From: Tetrapyrgos nigripes
Lineage: Eukaryota > Basidiomycota > Agaricomycetes > Agaricales > Campanellaceae
DNA: 64,000 nucleotides
NCBI GenBank assembly: GCA_013368315.1
Contig: JAACJM010000006.1
Location: 186,001-250,000, forward strand
Reading direction: 5' to 3'
Position numbers and translations under genes: made by a program. Below, in pieces: positions 1 to 12,407 of the stretch. Under the pieces are notes generated by a model that was given only the letters and a program-made list of their open reading frames with translations, searched no databases and was not told the origin of the DNA. How positions within the stretch are numbered: position 1 is the stretch's first letter; each line of letters opens with the position of its first letter.

Positions 1-2050
1 GTTGTGTCAAGGCTTTGGTGTCTACCTCAGACATTGATTTGTGTTCGCCTCGCGCGCTCGGTGTCAATTATGAAAATGTGTACCGAGCTAATTGACGCTT
101 GTTGAAAAATTTCTCGATATTCTAATCTATGTACCTAAGTACTTTGAGGAAATACAATGCTTTTCTGATTGTACACCTACAACTAATAGAATTTGTGAAC
201 CCCTTGATCCAGACCCAAACCTTCAATCCACTGGAGCAGATCACCGTTGACCTCATCTGGGAAAGCCATCTGGACCCAGTGCCCCGAATTATACTCGCGG
301 ACAGTCACCGTGCTATTACTCGACACAAGAGCTCCTGCCAAAAAGGTCGGAGCACTGACTGAGACGTAGTCTCGTAAGGCAACACCAAAGAAGACCGGGC
401 TATGAATGAGTGCGTTTTCTTGTGGAATACCTAATAGACGTCTCCATTATTTTTTTAGAACAGAGTATTTAAGGGGAAATTCGTACCTTTATCGTCCTGA
501 CCTTCGAGGGTACCACGCACAATCTTGTACCAATTGAGAGGAGCGGCTAAACCGCCTTGGCGGATGGCTTCCATTTGAATGGCTCGTTCCTATGTAGAAG
601 TCGCAGTTAGTTCTAGTATCTACAATGGAAATTTTCTAGGCTCACCTCCGGTGTAACATAATCTACTGGCGGAATCCTAGTGTCATTAGTGATAAACGCC
701 TCGTAGGCTCCTAATGGAGAAAAGTCCGTGATCGTCTTAGTGGTGTCGTTCGTGTAGAACAGATCCCAGAAGGAATCGAAATGGTCCAGAATGGTTTGAT
801 CTGCGCCTTCAGAGGAAAAGAAATCCCAATATCCAAAATTCTCATAGCCAAGTACTGCTTTGCTCTAGAGTAAACCAATTCAACACGATTAAGAACCTGA
901 GGCCACTGGTAGGGCTAGATAACTACTCACCAGGTTGAGGTTCTCTTCGTAGGGAGTTGCGAAGGAAGTAGGAGTGAAGTATCCCACAGCCAGAAATGCA
1001 TAGGAAAGGAACCGCTCCGGGAAATAATTCGCAAGACGACTGGCAGTTTGTGAGCCCCTGTCAAGTGACGCGAGAGTAACCCAGTCGTCATCAGTAATGG
1101 GCTCAGGTAACAGTGTTTTCGAGAAAACTCACCAATCATGGGCTACTATAACTGCCTGCTCAATGCTCTCAGCGTCCAAAATATCGATAATATCTCTCGT
1201 AACCAGACTGGAAACGTAAAGCTGAGGATCCAACGGTTTCGAGGTGCCTCCATATCCCAACATATCGGGTACGAGGAGACCATATCCTTTATCCTGGAAA
1301 AAGGCTACCTGGTGACGCCAATCATACGAAGTGGAAGGGAAGCCATGGAGAAAGAGAAGGGTGGGTTTTCCAGTATCCGCAGGGACTGCGTAATAGTGGT
1401 AGTTCAGGCCTCTAGAGACATTGAGGTCCTTGAATAAGGAGGAATTGAACGGTGCAGGGGTGTCGACTCGGGGAAGTAGTGCTGAGGACGCACCCGCAGT
1501 CAAGGTGAGGAGTAGAGATGATAAGACTTGGAAGAGCATACTTGAGTATGTAGGTGCAGTATTCTGGTTTTGAGACCCACCTTTTATACTGAGCTAGGTC
1601 TGCACTCTTACAAACCAGTTGCTCTGTCATCCAAACCAATGGCTCTCATATGCATATTATCAAGCAACTTGAAAGTGAAAAACTCCAGTGAAAACGGACT
1701 CTGAGCAAATCCAAATCCGCACAACAGTGATGATAAAAATCTGACGAAATCTAAGTTTCAGTTTTGACAGCGACGCGTCATCCACGTCCGAGTCCGCGAA
1801 GTAGGGACACCAAAGTCTATGGACTGAAAGCTCTGGAATTTGGATGGTACTGCAGGGCAGGGTCAATCCAGTTTGAGAGCGAGTTTTCATGGCCGTCGCT
1901 CAAGTGATAGGAATCTAGATGTAAAATCAGGGCCCTAGTCCTACTATGAAGAGCAACCTCAAATGCGCACCGTAAGACACATTATCTGGGGAAACACTTT
2001 GTTCCCTGGGTCCCAATATTTGGCGTGCTCTCTTAAAGCAGACCTCAAGA
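1..2050. repeat. Segmental duplication, copy A, part 1
   Basis: This stretch is nearly identical to 34422-36452, with a constant offset of 34421 over the hydrolase gene. Scattered single-base differences and an 18-19 nt indel near 2009 separate the copies. The match starts at base 1, so the duplication may extend left of the window. It contains a complete hydrolase gene and about 500 bp upstream of it. Confidence 0.95.
183..1539 (-). CDS. Secreted epoxide-hydrolase-like alpha/beta hydrolase, copy A
   Basis: The gene has five exons on the minus strand: 1133-1539, 931-1057, 646-864, 487-589 and 183-430. All four introns (56-75 nt) have GT-AG ends, and the joined frame is open for 367 residues. 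Residues 1-20 are a hydrophobic signal peptide. The oxyanion motif HGFP lies at about 65-68, the nucleophile motif AHDWG (Asp135) is split by intron 1, and the C-terminal catalytic His is in GHWVQ (about 336). This order and spacing fit soluble epoxide hydrolases, which open epoxides through an aspartyl ester. The third catalytic acid is not obvious. A haloalkane dehalogenase-like or other hydrolase activity is possible. A signal peptide suggests secretion, which is uncommon in this family. Copy B at 34604-35960 keeps the same exon structure. Confidence 0.92.
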
Positions 2051-3454
2051 TAGTGTTGTAACGGTTCGGCTACGGTCCGCTCCGGCTCGGCTCTTGCAAA
2101 AAGCCGAAAAATCAACTCGACTCCGACTCGAGTCATTTAGAGCCGGTGCAAAATCGCTTATTCTTAGCGGCGCAATTTGTGCGCCAGTCCCCGACTCCGT
2201 TGTAAGCCCAATTGAACTCAGCAGCAGTTCATCAAGTTGAGGTTCGAAAATCAAGTCATTCGGTCACGATGTTGAACTGGGTCAGATGTATATGCAAGTT
2301 CCCTGGACCCTGACAGTACTAGTACTCACTACTAGCAGCGTAGCTCCAAAAACATTTCCACTCATGCACCATAAAGCAGCCCACGCAATTGACCAATTAA
2401 CACTCTGCAGTATAGGACCATTACTCTCCATGTCTTCAAACTCAGGCCACCAATCTCATTCCTCCAAAAACTGCGGTCGATACAAATCAATGGGATCAAA
2501 AATTAGGATTTGTGATGATTGTTGGTTACATCCGGAGTCGGAATGAATTGATCAGTTCTGACAGCACCCAGACTGAACCATTGAATATAAAACCTTTTCA
2601 TCGAACAGACGACAAAAGCCCTCACCGAAAGCGCGGTCCATTACTTGACACTTTGCTTCATATTCGTGAGCAAACAAGAAAGCTGTAGATGAAATTCTCT
2701 GAATAAAGTAGCTTTTCGGCAATAACATCAGCTTTGAAATGAGCTCTCAATATTTTAGATTGCTTGTTTGGAGCTGTATGGTCTACTACACGCTGGTGGA
2801 GATGCAATAGGTCGATAGCAGACAAAAGTTGCAAGAGCTCTGACAACGTTGAGCAAGGAGTAATGGGCACGCGCTGGCAGCAAGACCGAGGCATTGCGAG
2901 AGAGTCATGGTGGTAAAGCGTAGAAGGCAATGGAACACTGAAAACAATGACCTCATGCGGGAATCGCCATTTAAAATTTCAGAACCCGAATTTGTTGATC
3001 GATTGGTGGGACACGTCCCACCTCCTGTCCCTTCGGTCTGGAGTCGGGGATGGCCAGGAGGTTGGGAGAAGGTGTATGGTGTATGGCCTCAAGGATAAAT
3101 TAAGCTCTGAAATAGCATGGCCCAGTCAGCGGATAGCATATCTACCTTGTGAGCAAGTAGATATACCATTTCCAGGGAACTCGGGGTTAAATTGCCCATG
3201 GGAATATACCAAATATAGACAGAGTGAATATTCGCGACAGGTCTTTCAATTGCAAAAGTCCTTCTGACATGCGTCAAAGGCTTAGAAAGTTGTGGCTTAT
3301 GATAGATTAGATCCCTCTCGTACTTCAGAGACCATTATGCGCTTCTTTCACTCAATAATTTTCTGCTCATTAATGTCAACTCTAACTGACTCTGAGCTGG
3401 AGCCAAGCCGTGGCTCAAAAACTGGCTTGGCTCGTCGGCTAGCCAGAGTCGAGA
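2051..3454. mobile_element. hAT-like insertion present only in duplication copy A
   Basis: Copy B reads directly from CCTCAAGA (36445-36452) into TGAGAAAC (36453-36460). Copy A has 1404 extra bases at that point. The insertion begins TAGTGTTG directly after CCTCAAGA, like the hAT-type MITE at 63614-63985, and both ends have GGCTC/GAGCC-rich subterminal sequence. The right terminal repeat is not recognisable, and the right flank (AGTCGAGA) matches the expected duplication at only 5 of 8 bases, so this end looks decayed. I see no convincing gene inside. Confidence 0.6.
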
Positions 3455-5027
3455 TGAGAAACTACCCTCGAAGCCCCATCATGAAGCAATCCGACCTCGG
3501 CTCCAGATGAGGCATTACACAGTGTTCCAACAAGCTTCCGGATCGGTATGTACTTCAATGGTGGCAATTGTCCCAATATGTGTAAATTCTGGTCTGAAAT
3601 GGTACTGAACCTGACGAAGACGACCCAGAAGACCCAGAAACACCAAACAATCCTTCCTCCTCATTCTTGTGAGGAGACATCACAGCAAATGACACCCTGC
3701 CCTACGCTCCTTCATATCCTTCATGCTCTCCACCATCTCCAACGTCTTCCCTGGCAAGGTCATAGTATTGACTTTCTCATCCTCGTCACCACCTGAAGCA
3801 CTGGAAGCACCAGTAGCACACCTCCATGTATACCAGCACCAAAGGTTGTCCTGGATTTGAATGGGGACATTGATTGATACGTCCATACCCACTGCCATTT
3901 CCACTTCTAGATTCAGCTCTCTTGTCCTTAACCCTCCTTCTTAGGCGACCCCAATCCTGGAACACCTCCCGACCCACCAAAAAGTGTCTCTGGCATGGAA
4001 GAGACAATCAACAATGCACCAGGATAAGTTGTTTGGACAAAACATAGATACATCACATCCCAAGGGCTCAGGGTATTTGAGGATTGCTTGACCAAGACAA
4101 CAGTCTGCCTTCCATATTCATCTGAAACAGAAAACATCCAAACCAGTCAGTGATGGCTTGCTACATAGCAGCGACATCAACCCTCTCCACCATCAATTCA
4201 GAGAAGCCCATACTCAACTCCATTTCTCTCACCTTGTCCACCCATCCTGATCTCCCCAAGCAACGACCTCATTCTACATTAGAGAGCAGTCAGAGAAGAT
4301 GCATAAGCTCTACTGCCTCTCCAATCAATGGCCCGAATCAGCCCTAATCTCACTTCGGCTCTGAAGGATCCTCATTGAGAACTCCACCAAATCCTTTTGG
4401 TGCCAGAACCCCACACAGTGCAGGAGAGAGCAAGGCTTTCAGTGAAATGCACCCCAAGTTAGATGTGAGAAAGAAAGAGATGTAGTAGTCCAGTATAAAG
4501 GAGTCAGAGGTTGGAGTGCCAAGGTTGAATTTGGGGACATCAGAAAGGGTGCTGAGACCTCTGAAAAGGTGAAACAGTAAGGAAGGATGCAGACTAGGAC
4601 AGTGTATGTTGCAAGAGGGGTTTGGCAAATGAGACCACTGACACTAAAGATAGCACCAAATAAGCATGAGCAACTGTCAAAGTGAAGACACGAAGACATA
4701 CTCGTCATTTTTGAATTTCCTTGTAAACCATTGATAGTTGGACACAAGGAAACATTGACAACAACCGTAATAATACTGGATACAGGCACTTTGAGACGCA
4801 AGATCAAAAAGCAAAGTAATTAGACGCATTTCCATGTGAGTCCTTGAGCTGAAGGATACCTCATTACACTTTAGGGAAAACGTACCAGATAATCTGCGAC
4901 ATCCACCATCCCAGATCTCCTCAAAGCCTACAATCCTGCCATACTAGCTCTTGACTACACAATTCTGTACTGAATGCTGGTCTCCAATCCATTCTCGCAC
5001 TGCAGCTTTTTGTGAGTATGCTCTTGA
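3455..5027. repeat. Segmental duplication, copy A, part 2
   Basis: This matches 36453-38814 of copy B once the MITE at 37289-38084 is removed from B. Similarity is clearly lower than over the hydrolase and most differences are transitions. Several minus-strand open stretches (for example 3928-4137 and 4350-4628) are hydrophobic and unfamiliar, and are not open at the same length in copy B. I do not call a gene here. Confidence 0.85.
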
Positions 5028-7014
5028 CATCAGGGAAATCCTCAAAGGCACTTTCATGCATTAGTAGCATAAAAGATGCTGAAATTTGCCTGAAAACACA
5101 TAAAATTGTGTGATTATGCAAATTATGCACCTCATGCAAGTCCCCTGATGAGATACCTAAGTTATGCACAATTATGCAACAGAAGGCATTGGTCATACTC
5201 TGTTACTCACAATATTCCAGTGATATTCATACCCAGATGATCACATAGTGGTCACAATCGACACAAGAAAAGCAATATGAACAAGTCAAAAGTTATATAT
5301 TGGCAAGGGCTACTACGCACAATGATAATTCCTAATTATAATATCTATCCTACACCTACATATCCCACAACGGTATTCACACAACTTGACTACCATAGCC
5401 CAACGAGGGCCTGAACAAATATGATGTGTCAACTGAGAACACTTAACACTGTACCAAAACATCAACGAAGGATACCTACTGCCAGAGGGTCAGCATGTGT
5501 CAATGCAAAAAAAAAAATGGACATACTTATTGGGGTCTTGAATGGGTACAATGCATGATCCTGGTGGGCAATGGAAGTTAATGACAAGCACAAGCCTACG
5601 AGACAGCAAACAGAAAACATACCTCAACAGCTACTACAGATGGAGCCTACCCTCACTCAGCAAAGTAAGAATGACTTGAAGTCCTGAACGGGTACAATGG
5701 ATGGTGACAGGGTCCTGGTGGGCAATTGAAGTTAATGATGAGCACAAGCCTATGAGACAGCAAACAGAAAACATACCTCAACAGCTACTACAAACGGAGC
5801 CTACCCTCACTCAGCAAAGTAAGAACAACTTGAAGGATCTACAGCTTCAAAGTCAGTGAGCCTCAATGTGAAAGATTGTGGACATACCTGAGCCTACACG
5901 CTGTTTGCCAATAAAAACTACTGTTCAGCGAGGAAGGATAAAGCAGGGTAACACAAACATACCTACATGTACATGCAACCGTTGCTTGGCAACTTGGAAT
6001 CACCTACAGTCACCTACAAGGCAAGAAAGAAGATGTGCCCATAGAAAACTTCAATAAGAGCCAAGGCTTGAAGGTAGTCAATGACCAGCACAATAAGACC
6101 TAAGGATAACACATAAGGGCCTAGAGATAGTAGTAAGTTAGTGGACAGAGACTCGAACAGACATTTGAAGACACTCACTGAGAACAAGGTCATAGTTATG
6201 AGCTGCATGTGTGAGAGTGGAAGAGGGTGCTTGGGTTCTCTCACACTGATAAGAAGACAGAAGACAACGTCAAGGGCCAGGGAGAGACAAAGGAGGAAAC
6301 TGGGGAAGGTTGTTCTGAGAGTTGAAGCTAGTTGAAGTTCAACGTTGGAAAGTCAACATGTGTCAAGTGACTGTTTGATGACACGTCCTATTGCAGCAAC
6401 TGTACAGTACTGCAGTGGAGTTTCAATAACTCTATTTGGAAGAGCGTGCGGCTTCCTCCTTCAGGTTAGGGTTAAATTACTTCAAGTTTGTGAACATAAA
6501 TAAAGAACTGTCTGGACTAGTCTGGCCCTCTTCATGTCTAATGAGCTTTTATGTATGCACTCCCTATTCTCATTCACTGGTCATTTTCGTTTTCAGCTGG
6601 CTATTTTCTCAAGCTGATTGAAGGAATTTTTGTCGTTGTGCAATGTTGGTAGTATACACTTGCTTCAAGAAGATTTCTTTTCTACACTCTCAGGCTTGCA
6701 GTTGTCTCGTCTGCTTGTTCTCTTTGCTTATCTTTATCTTGAAGGATATCTTAATTCTGACTAGTTGTGTCTCAATGTTATATGCTCAAAACCATGATTG
6801 AGGCTGATTTTGACCAACCACCTGTGAGCAATATTTCATGACTTTTTGAGACAACGTTGTGCATCTATTATTCAAGCGAGTGCATGAGGATTCAATAGGT
6901 GAATTAGTTATACATCAGTCTACAAAAAGTATGCAGTGTGTGGTATGGATTTTATACAGTTATACATTTTCATGCCAACATTGCATGAAGATGCCTCTGA
7001 GCATTTCCCTGATG
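5028..7014. mobile_element. 1987 bp non-autonomous element with CATCAGGGAAAT terminal repeats
   Basis: The element starts CATCAGGGAAAT (5028-5039) and ends ATTTCCCTGATG (7003-7014), a perfect 12-bp terminal inverted repeat. It is flanked by GA on both sides. Copy B near 38814 reads CTTGAGACGTG, the empty site with a single GA. No transposase is recognisable inside. The ends and the 2-bp GA duplication match those proposed for the Plavaka element at 18916-25071, so this may be a non-autonomous relative mobilised in trans. Confidence 0.8.
5537..5837. repeat. Tandem duplication of a ~150 bp unit
   Basis: Two adjacent units (5537-5682 and 5683-5837) share long identical stretches, including the run from AGACAGCAAACAG to CTCAGCAAAGTAAGA. 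The second unit has about 10 extra bases near its start. The pair lies inside the 1987 bp element. Confidence 0.85.
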
Positions 7015-7690
7015 GAGATGTGCCAGCTCTTCAAACCATACAATCAAGCCATCCCCAAGCCAAAAGGTTTTGTCTGAGACTCAGTTCCACACTTTGATCA
7101 TAACAATACTTGTAGGAGTTGGAAGAGGAGAGGAAAATCAAGGAAACGAAAAGTAAAGACAGAATTGCTATGACAAAAGAAAGTCAGTCAACTGAAATTG
7201 AAAGAATGAAAGAAGAACAGAAAAAAGTCTGCTCACATTCCATATCTCCAGTTCCAAAGTGCCCCGATCTGAGACTGTTCTAGGCAGCTGCAAGGCTGTC
7301 GACAATCTCAAATCCATTCTCAATCTTTTCCAACGGGCAGTAAAATGCTCAACAGCTCCTAGTTGCAATGTCAACAATATGAATGAAACCAAATAGTGCT
7401 CGTAATGTGAATCCCAGTCTCGAGGATAGTTGTCCTTGAGAAACCCACCACTGGTGTTGCACTCGAGAGTGTGCACAAGTGAGTTGTAGGACAAGAAGAG
7501 AGTATGTCAATGACATACTACTTCCAGATAGCGGATAATCCGCAACCGGGTTCTTCCTCAACCACCACCTACCTAGCAACTGGTTGTAGCCGTCAACTTG
7601 AGGACTCCAGTGTCATACTATGCCCAGACTTGGTCTAGCTGCAGGACATGTAGGGTGGGTTGTGCAACGAAGATGAATGAAAGGATATTT
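7015..7690. repeat. Segmental duplication, copy A, part 3, with a dispersed-repeat copy
   Basis: Positions 7015-7505 match 38815-39330 in the same orientation. From about 7435 the sequence also matches the dispersed repeat at 26736-27872, sharing CCGCAACCGGGTTCTTCC and GTAGCCGTC. No gene is visible. Confidence 0.8.
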
Positions 7691-9042
7691 GGAATGTGTT
7701 GGTACATAGTATTCTCTACATATTCCCATTCAATACACACATGCTACTGCTTCACATACTAGTAGATCTAACTCGGGCAGAGTCAGAGCTTCTTATTGAA
7801 TGTAAAAAAGGCTTTTCATTTTGAAGTGGTTGAGAAGGTCGTGAAGTACTAAGATACAAAAATTCCATAAAAAGATAGAGATGGTTGGTAACAAAGTAAT
7901 TCCAGTGTAGTGAAAGTGTCAGATACTGCTAATCATTGAAGAATCTGGGCTTGCATCAGGAACAATACGGAGATGACTTGAAGGGGAAAATGTTGGACTT
8001 GACACCATGATGTAAAGTCACTATCTTACATTTGGGCTTAAAAAATGAAAAGAGACTCACAAATACGAACTTTCAAAAGAGCCTTTCCCATTCAGGCAGC
8101 TCCACAAGCCTTGATCATCTCTTTGGCACAATACTCGAGGATTCATTACACATCTGAGCAATGATCATCTGATTGACATAACAGAGTAGTTCAGAACAGA
8201 TACGAAAGACCAATGGTCTCTGCGACTGCAATAGGTAGTGCTTTGAGATAAGCTTTGTAACTCCTTGTGGCTGCATCTCCCAATGGCTTGATGGGCATAT
8301 CACAGAAGAAGGAAAACTGGAGGCAAGCAAAACAAGAAGGTCAACTCAAGGTCAAAGAAGAAAAGAAGTGAGTAATCAACGACGTACCTGTAACACATTT
8401 ATGACACTGCTGAAATTGTGATTTTCCTAAAACCTTTCCTTCTTCCTGTTCTCTTCCTTCTCACTCCTAGCCCATCCATATTCATCATCCTTGGCAGGCT
8501 TGGGTATGGTAGAGCTCAGAAGGCAAGGTGCAAGCTCATGCGAGTGGGTGTACATAGGCTTGGAGGATGAGGACATTGATACACAGAGGTGTTGGGAAGA
8601 CAAAAAAGTTGAAGCCTGGGGTTGAGCCAAGCATGTCTGTCAGAATCATTCTGCATCATAACTGAGCCTCAGGTGGAATATAGCAAGAGAAACTTGCATA
8701 CCTAGATATGAGCTGCCAGCCTGACTATGAGGACACGTATCACCGGCCATGGCATTGGCACCAATAACAAGACTCGATGTGATTTGTCAGAATCGTGGAT
8801 ATTAGCTTGGTTTACATGATGTTGATGGCTCCAGGTGCAAATTGTATGATGTCGAGAGCTCTCGGCCTGTGTACGTTGATGCCGAGGCTGCTAAATATGC
8901 AACGATGACAAAACTTGGAGTGGGAATAGAACAAGTTTGAGCAAGGGTGGTGTCTTGAAATTTGGGAAGGATTTGAGAGAGAACCTTGGGTTGGACAAAG
9001 ATGGTGTTTGTGAGAGAAGAGTGTAGGAAGGGTAGTGGTCGA
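7691..9042. other. No gene recognised
   Basis: Only short open frames without family features occur, the longest near 8427-8630. I see no repeat shared with the rest of the window. Confidence 0.6.
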
Positions 9043-10078
9043 GATGGGTCTGTGAAGGATGTGAAGCCAGCTGTATGCTCGACGGGGTTGGGATTGGGTA
9101 TCTCTTGGAGAGTGGAGGTGTAGAGAGTGTAGAGCTACTATCAAAGGCATTAGTAGTATAATGAAAAAGAAAAAATTTCAACGTACTCTTTCTCAGTATC
9201 TCCCAACACAGAAAGAGTGACTGCTGTCCTGGCAACTCGCTGTAGTCCAATGAGATGTATGGGACATGGTTCCAAATATCCTTCCATTCTCTTTCTTCTT
9301 CATCGCACAACTAGACCTTCCAACATTGCCCATCCTACATGACCTGCATAGTATGACACTAGAGTCACAGATAAGGGATTTCAGCAAGAAAGGTCACGAA
9401 GATTATTGGAAACACATACCATTTCAGCAAACCAGCCATCCATATGTGTTGCTAAAACCCCAGTTGGACCCACTTCACTTCCAGTCACTAAGATAGCTGG
9501 ACTTGAGGGTCCTCTACATGAGACACTCAAGTCAACAGCTATGACCACTAGGTAGGTGGTTGAGGAAGAACCCAGTTGTGGACCTCCGCTATCTGGAAGT
9601 TTGAGACACTAACGTCATCTTCTTGTCCTACATCTCACTTGTGCAGGTTCTTCAATGCAATGCCAGCAGTGGATTCCTCAAGGTGTGCATTGACTGTTTG
9701 TAGAACTAGAAACACCGTCAGCGACAGAAAGAAAAGAGAGAACAGGTTAAACGCACATCAGAAAGCCTCACTGGCTTTGGAGTGCTGTTCATAGGCTGTC
9801 ACAGTAATACCCAGATGCAGAGGACGTTATCAGCATTGGAATTGATGCTAGTGCCTAGCTAGGTACACGTCAGCGTTCAGTGAGACACGCGTATGGGGAA
9901 GCAGAAGAAACCGCCATGAGAGAAAGAAAGAAAAAAGAAGACAAAAAAGGGTGGAAAAGGGAAGGAAAAGAAAACTCATGACTTCACCCCATCTGTGCAC
10001 CGCATTAGCCTTGTCTGCCAGCCAACGTCACATCTTCTCCCTCTACCCACTCTATCCATACTCATGAACAAATACCAC
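9043..10078 (-). repeat. Dispersed repeat, inverted copy
   Basis: The reverse complement aligns along its length with 26736-27872, including the long A/G- and T/C-rich tracts at 9910-9970 and 26820-26870. Partial copies lie at 7435-7690 and 39236-39512. No coding capacity or terminal repeat was found, so the class is unknown. Confidence 0.85.
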
Positions 10079-10320
10079 TCCCTAAGATTGTCACTAAGAC
10101 TCCTGATAATAGCAATATAAATTCTGAGTAAGTCAGACGTGTAAAGAAAGTAGTGAAGACAAACCAACCTCCCGTATTCAAAGAGAAATAATATTGCTGA
10201 GGTCAAGCCTCCCTTACTACCTCATTGCCTCAGGTTATACAGACTAAGACTGCAATAATTTGCTATTGGAGGATGAGACATGAGAGAAGTCCTCTCAGCT
10301 TCGGGCACAAACAGAACCAG

Positions 10321-10410
10321 AGCGTGTTCAAGGTTTTCTTCCAAAGTAGCTGTAGCCCCGATACGGTCTAGAGATAAAGAAATTAGACTGGAGTTCGAGA
10401 GTAAATACTA
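10321..10410 (+). repeat. 90 bp direct repeat (partner 26646-26735)
   Basis: The two copies differ at only a few positions and share CCCCGATACGGTCTAGAG. The copy at 26646 directly abuts the larger dispersed repeat, while here it lies about 240 bp beyond it. It may be a terminal module of the same repeat family. Confidence 0.8.
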
Positions 10411-10687
10411 AATCATACTGTCAAAGATCAAATCCACCAACCAACAACGTCTTGGAATATTGAATGCAGACCCAAACCCTTCCCAATGGTGCAATGCGTA
10501 TGCATTAGTCGTAGACAAGCCAGATACCTGAAGTTGACAGACGTCATTGCTTCCAGCACACAACATCCTACTAGTCTTTCAAATGTCTGACGTCCATAGG
10601 TTCCCAGAACCTGGTCCTATGCTCTCCAGGAGTTACCAGGAGCACAACATCTCGTAATGACAAGTTTTGGGTGATTGTTGACCCCAA

Positions 10688-11227
10688 TCAAAAGAGATGT
10701 TTTCTGGGAGAAGGGCGCATCCGGTCAGAGATGAAGCTGAGCCAACCAACAACCAAATGCATGGGCATAGTAGAGACTTCTCTACCCCCACCCATGCCTG
10801 GCATTCCACCTCCCATACTTCCAGCCATCCCATCCATACCCATACCACCCATTCCCATCCCAGGTGCCATTCCAGGTGTAGACCAGGGGGATGACATAGG
10901 CGCTTGAAAGGTGTCATCCCAGGGTATCCACCTCCCATCCCACCACCCATTCCACCTCCTCCAGCAGGCAATGAAGCACTACCCACAAACAGTGTAGGCG
11001 CAAATTTGGCTACATTGACATTAGAGGGTCGTCCCCGCACCCGTCTCAGGGGGTATAAAACTGGGTTGAGCTAGCATGGGACTAGATGGTGCCCACTGAT
11101 TAGATAGATGATAGCCTTGAGGGGGTAGAGAGGATCTGGGACCAACCCAAGGCGAAGCATGCATGGAATGAGAGCAAGAGTGAGAGCGACCGTGGGCAAG
11201 GGAGCTGTTGGAGGGAGCTAGAGTCAT
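10688..11227 (-). pseudogene. Gly/Met/Pro-rich protein gene remnant
   Basis: Read on the minus strand from 11227, a Ser/His/Pro-rich start is followed by Gly-Gly-Met runs and then a Met-Gly-Met repeat tract ending near 10790. The Gly-rich part (to about 10905) and the MSSPWSTPGMAPGM part lie in frames offset by one base. Ignoring a single base joins them as TPFQAPMSSPW. I infer one low-complexity protein gene broken by a 1-bp indel, or an intron I could not place. The function is unknown. Confidence 0.4.
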
Positions 11228-12400
11228 TAGTGGGGGATAAATAGCGGGTGTCTACCATTTTTGGGAGGAGGGGGGAACGATGGGGAGTGTGTCAACACGT
11301 GGGGAATGCGTCATCAGAATAAATATATATATTGCCAGAAATTATACCCTCCACTATACTCGCAAGCTTCGCTTCGTATGTAATAGGTCAAACCAAGGGC
11401 AACCGCCCCCATAGAAACATAGAGATTGTGAGTGAGCGATAGGGCTTGTAAATACAAACAAGTGTAAGTAGTAGTAGTAGTGTTTAAATTTAATTATAGA
11501 GGGTGGGTTGGGTGGGCAGAAGAAAAGTGCGTGCAAAGTCGGGGAAAAAGTTGAACTGAAGAGTCATGAACAGAATAGGAGATGTATATATACGACGGAT
11601 CATACTAGTCTATGACAGGCATCCGCTGCAAACCACAGCACCCGCCACATCCGATCCTTGGAAAGGTGTTGAAACAACTAATCATCTTGCAGCATCGTCT
11701 AAGAAGAATTTCGGACAGTGAATGATAGGCGGATCACGGGGAGCCCTGAAACAGCGACTCCCCTGGGTATATTTCGACGAGATGAGGCTCAGCAGTGCTA
11801 TACGTAGTATGTACATGTAAATATGGGAGTGGAGGGCGGGTGACGCAAAAACTACTGTTGAACACTTATATACTCGTGAGGAGAAATGAAAGTAAGGAGA
11901 AGGTGGGGGTGAGACTCTCGGGTCTAAGTACGAACTACAGAAAGGAGTAGAAAAGGGAACTGATCCAAAGTACCATAGGAATAAATGCCGATATATTAAG
12001 GTAATTAAAAAACGAATGGGAGAGATCGGGAGACGGCGGCACATAGGTATGAGCAATGGACAGCCCTGGGGTCCTGCGCGAAGAGTCTATCCATGGCGGA
12101 TGACAAGGGAAAAGCATGGACAGCCCTGGGGTCCTGCGCGATGGGTATAAGAGAGAGGGGATGGAAATTCAAGATGTAACTCACGGCGATGATTAGATTT
12201 TTGTAAAAACTCCTTTTAAAACACAATTAATCAGAAACATAAGAAAAACAAATGAAACTATAAATGGATGTGTCAGAGAGGGGTATCGGATGAGGCTCCG
12301 CTTGCTATTTGCGGAGGCCTCTGAGACCTACATCAAAGGATGAGATGTGCTTGATGTGCAGGCGCAATGAGCAATCCCCCACCTGCAGATTTTTAGTCCT
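11228..12400. other. Intergenic region with a 24 bp spaced direct repeat
   Basis: No convincing gene is present. A 24 bp sequence beginning GGACAGCCCTGGGG occurs at 12058-12081 and again at 12118-12141, exactly 60 bp apart. The stretch also serves as the 3' flank of the HET-domain gene. Confidence 0.6.
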
Positions 12401-12407
12401 CTTAATC

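Noticed and set aside
3680..4807. Possible host genes on the minus strand of duplication copy A
   Set aside because: The frames are hydrophobic and unfamiliar, start and stop at different places in copy B, and no splice model joins them.
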